Origin: Pseudonocardia thermophila
Lineage (GTDB): Bacteria > Actinomycetota > Actinomycetes > Mycobacteriales > Pseudonocardiaceae
Direction of reading: 5' to 3'
Assembly: GCF_900142365.1 (NCBI RefSeq)
Contig: NZ_FRAP01000033.1
Location: 1-32,737, forward strand
Length of the DNA stretch: 32,737 bases
Part shown: piece by piece, positions 31,229-32,737 of the stretch
Layout: each line of letters starts with the position of its first letter
Position numbering within the stretch: the stretch's first letter is position 1
Notes under the pieces: generated by a model
Database searches by the model: none
The model's input: the letters and a program-made list of their open reading frames with translations, nothing else
Told to the model about the DNA's origin: nothing
Made by a program: the position numbers and the translations under genes

Positions 31229-32524
31229 GTGGCGGAACCATCATCAGAGATCGAGCGGCCGCGCGCCGGCATCCTCCTCACCGGCAGTGAGCTCGTCACC
31301 GGCGCCATCTCGGACGCCAACGGCCCGTGGCTCGCCCGCGAGCTGGGCGCACTCGGGTTCGACGTCGTGCACACGGTCATCGCGGGCGACCGGCCCGACG
31401 ATCTGCGTGCCAGCCTGGACTTCCTGGTGACCGAGGGATGTGTGCTGATCGTCACCAGCGGCGGGCTCGGTCCCACGGCCGACGACCTGACCGCCGAGGT
31501 CGTGGCGGAGTTCGCCGGGGTCGAGCTCGTCCTCGACGAGGAGGTGCGGTCCCACATCGAGGCGCGCATCGCGGGCTGGGCGCGCCGCAGCGGTTTCGCC
31601 GGCCCGGCGCTCGACGCAGCGACCCGCAAGCAGGCCATGGTGCCGGTCGGCGCGACCGTGCTGCCGCCGACGGGGACGGCTCCCGGGCTCGTGGTGGAGC
31701 GACCCGGCGGCCCGCTGGTCGTGGTGCTGCCCGGCCCACCGCGGGAACTGCGCGGGATGTGGCCGTCGGCGGTGGCCGCCGCTCCGGTGCGGGCGCTGCT
31801 GGACGGCGTGGCCGCGCCGCAGGAGCTGCACCTGCGCTTCTACGGCACCCCCGAGTCCGAGATCGCGCACACGCTGGCCGACCTCGACACGACCGGTGTC
31901 GAGGTGACCACCTGCCTGCGGCGCTCCGAGCTGGAGGTCGATCTGCGGCCGCGGCCGGGCGCCGAGGAGAGGGCCCAGGCGCTGCACGCCGCGATCATCG
32001 CGGCGCACGGGAAGCGGCTGATCAGCGCCGACGGCAGCACCACGGACGAGCTGGTGGCGAAGGCCCTGCTCGACCGCGGGTGGACCGTCGCGACGGGGGA
32101 GTCCTGCACCGGCGGCATGCTCGCGTCGCGGCTGGTGGACCGGGCCGGTTCCTCGGCCTACGTGGCCGGCGGGGTGGTGGCGTACTCGAACGAGGCGAAG
32201 ACCGCGCTGCTCGGCGTGCCCGCCGAGATGATCGCGGAGCACGGCGCGGTCTCGCCGCAGGTGGCGCGGGCGCTGGCCGACGGTGCGCGGGACCGGTTCG
32301 GCGCCGACGTCGGCGTCGGCATCACCGGGGTGGCCGGGCCCGGCGGTGGGACGGAGGCCAAGCCCGTCGGGTTCGTCTGCTTCTGCGTCACGTCCTCGGA
32401 CGGGCAGGTGATCGGCCGGGAGCTGACGCTGCCGGGGGAGCGGCAGGACATCCGCGAGCGCGCCACCGACACCGCGATGCACATGCTGCTGCGGGTGACC
32501 GGGGCGCTGCCCGGGAGGGACTGA
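31229..32524 (+). CDS. cinA: CinA-family nicotinamide-nucleotide amidase / ADP-ribose pyrophosphatase
   Basis: A 431-residue two-domain protein. The N-terminal MoCF-like (COG1058) domain, about 10-180, has GILLTGSELVTGAISDANGPWLARELG and VTSGGLGPTADDLTAEVVAEF, and VVVLPGPPRELRGMW near 170. The C-terminal PncC-like domain, about 270-425, has GWTVATGESCTGGMLASRLVD, VVAYSNEAKTALLGVP and VGITGVAGPGGGTEAKPVG, the active site of nicotinamide-nucleotide deamidases. It recycles or cleans up pyridine nucleotides; CinA is competence-linked only in some bacteria. The GTG start is supported by TAGGTT 6 nt upstream. A strong hairpin follows. Confidence 0.93.
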   Translation: MAEPSSEIERPRAGILLTGSELVTGAISDANGPWLARELGALGFDVVHTVIAGDRPDDLRASLDFLVTEGCVLIVTSGGLGPTADDLTAEVVAEFAGVELVLDEEVRSHIEARIAGWARRSGFAGPALDAATRKQAMVPVGATVLPPTGTAPGLVVERPGGPLVVVLPGPPRELRGMWPSAVAAAPVRALLDGVAAPQELHLRFYGTPESEIAHTLADLDTTGVEVTTCLRRSELEVDLRPRPGAEERAQALHAAIIAAHGKRLISADGSTTDELVAKALLDRGWTVATGESCTGGMLASRLVDRAGSSAYVAGGVVAYSNEAKTALLGVPAEMIAEHGAVSPQVARALADGARDRFGADVGVGITGVAGPGGGTEAKPVGFVCFCVTSSDGQVIGRELTLPGERQDIRERATDTAMHMLLRVTGALPGRD

Positions 32525-32560
32525 CGGGCCCTGACGCAGCCGCGTCCGACGGCCCGGGAC

Positions 32561-32613
32561 GCAACGAACGGCACTTTCGTGCACCTGGAGTGGACGAAAG
32601 TGCCGTTCGTTGC
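32561..32613. terminator. 20-bp perfect inverted repeat between convergent genes
   Basis: GCAACGAACGGCACTTTCGT (32561-32580) and its exact reverse complement (32594-32613) flank a 13-nt loop. It lies between the ends of cinA and the dismutase gene, so a bidirectional terminator is likely. There is no U-tract. Its composition (lower GC than its surroundings) and position parallel the hairpin at 19735-19791. Confidence 0.7.
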
Positions 32614-32670
32614 TCTAGCCGGGCCTGAGCCGGGGCCTTGACCGGTGCGGCGGCCGGGGCGGGTCAGGGC

Positions 32671-32737
32671 TCAGGAGGCGAACCGCTCCTGGGCGTCGGC
32701 CCAGTTCACGACGTTCCACCAGGCCTTGACGTAGTCC
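32671..32737 (-). CDS. superoxide dismutase (Fe/Mn type), C-terminal end only
   Basis: The minus strand entering from the right edge reads DYVKAWWNVVNWADAQERFA, then S and a TGA at 32673-32671. This is the conserved C-terminus of Fe/Mn superoxide dismutases (typically DYVKAFWNVVNWxDVxxRF). Only the last 21 complete codons are in the window, so the metal type and start cannot be judged. Confidence 0.85.
   Translation of the reverse strand, partial: DYVKAWWNVVNWADAQERFAS

Overview
The window is very GC-rich DNA (roughly 70% or more by eye), with GTG starts, many apparently leaderless genes, WhiB, DivIVA and SigF-type genes, and long G/C-ending ORFs. This points to an actinomycete, most likely of the Pseudonocardiaceae (Pseudonocardia-like). 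That placement is inferred from gene content and style, not from a database match.

Layout. (1) 1-535: an intergenic region made of 21/22-bp phased repeats that runs into murI. (2) 1440-3924: an SDR dehydrogenase remnant, a membrane protein and an ArsR regulator on the minus strand, and a divergent MFS exporter. Two near-identical palindromes lie between the ArsR and MFS genes. (3) 3925-13907: a tight six-gene minus-strand operon. In transcription order it encodes an SbnA-like PLP enzyme, a membrane protein with a carrier domain and a Pls/poly-lysine-synthetase-type terminal region, an adenylation-carrier protein, a SyrP-like non-haem iron oxygenase, an SbnB-like dehydrogenase and a membrane-anchored M28 aminopeptidase. 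SbnA plus SbnB is the known route to L-2,3-diaminopropionate (Dap), so the operon looks like a self-contained system that makes Dap, activates it on a carrier protein and hands it to a membrane-embedded homopolymer-type synthetase. This is the most interesting system here. (4) 14116-17619: two small membrane proteins, an Rv1339-like metallo-beta-lactamase-fold phosphodiesterase, a DUF2231 protein on the other strand, rph and rdgB. In Mycobacterium tuberculosis murI, Rv1339, rphA and Rv1341 are contiguous. Here the Dap operon and its neighbours sit between murI and the rest. (5) 17623-19725: a carboxymuconolactone decarboxylase-like gene, a TVP38-type membrane protein, an unusual tRNA with a UAG (Leu) anticodon, bcp and a DUF3618 gene. 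(6) 19844-24183: a ferredoxin-reductase-type flavoprotein, an RsbW-like anti-sigma factor coupled to a SigF/SigB-type sigma factor, an unknown acidic protein, a WhiB3-like protein and a STAS anti-anti-sigma factor. (7) 24335-28929: a DivIVA-like coiled-coil protein, a PhoX-like lipoprotein and a pair of bPH2 (YdbS/YdbT-like) membrane proteins. (8) 28930-29312: a second 22-bp phased repeat region between convergent genes. (9) 29313-32737: an amidase-family protein that has lost its catalytic residues, a second STAS protein, cinA, a long hairpin and the 3' end of a superoxide dismutase gene.

Themes. Several starts have a TANNNT hexamer 6-8 nt before the start codon, as expected of leaderless transcripts. 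Two convergent gene pairs are separated by perfect 19-20 bp hairpins. Two intergenic regions carry inverted arms of an ACTCG-type repeat spaced at exactly 21 or 22 bp (two helical turns). The anti-sigma, sigma and two STAS genes could form one partner-switching stress network.
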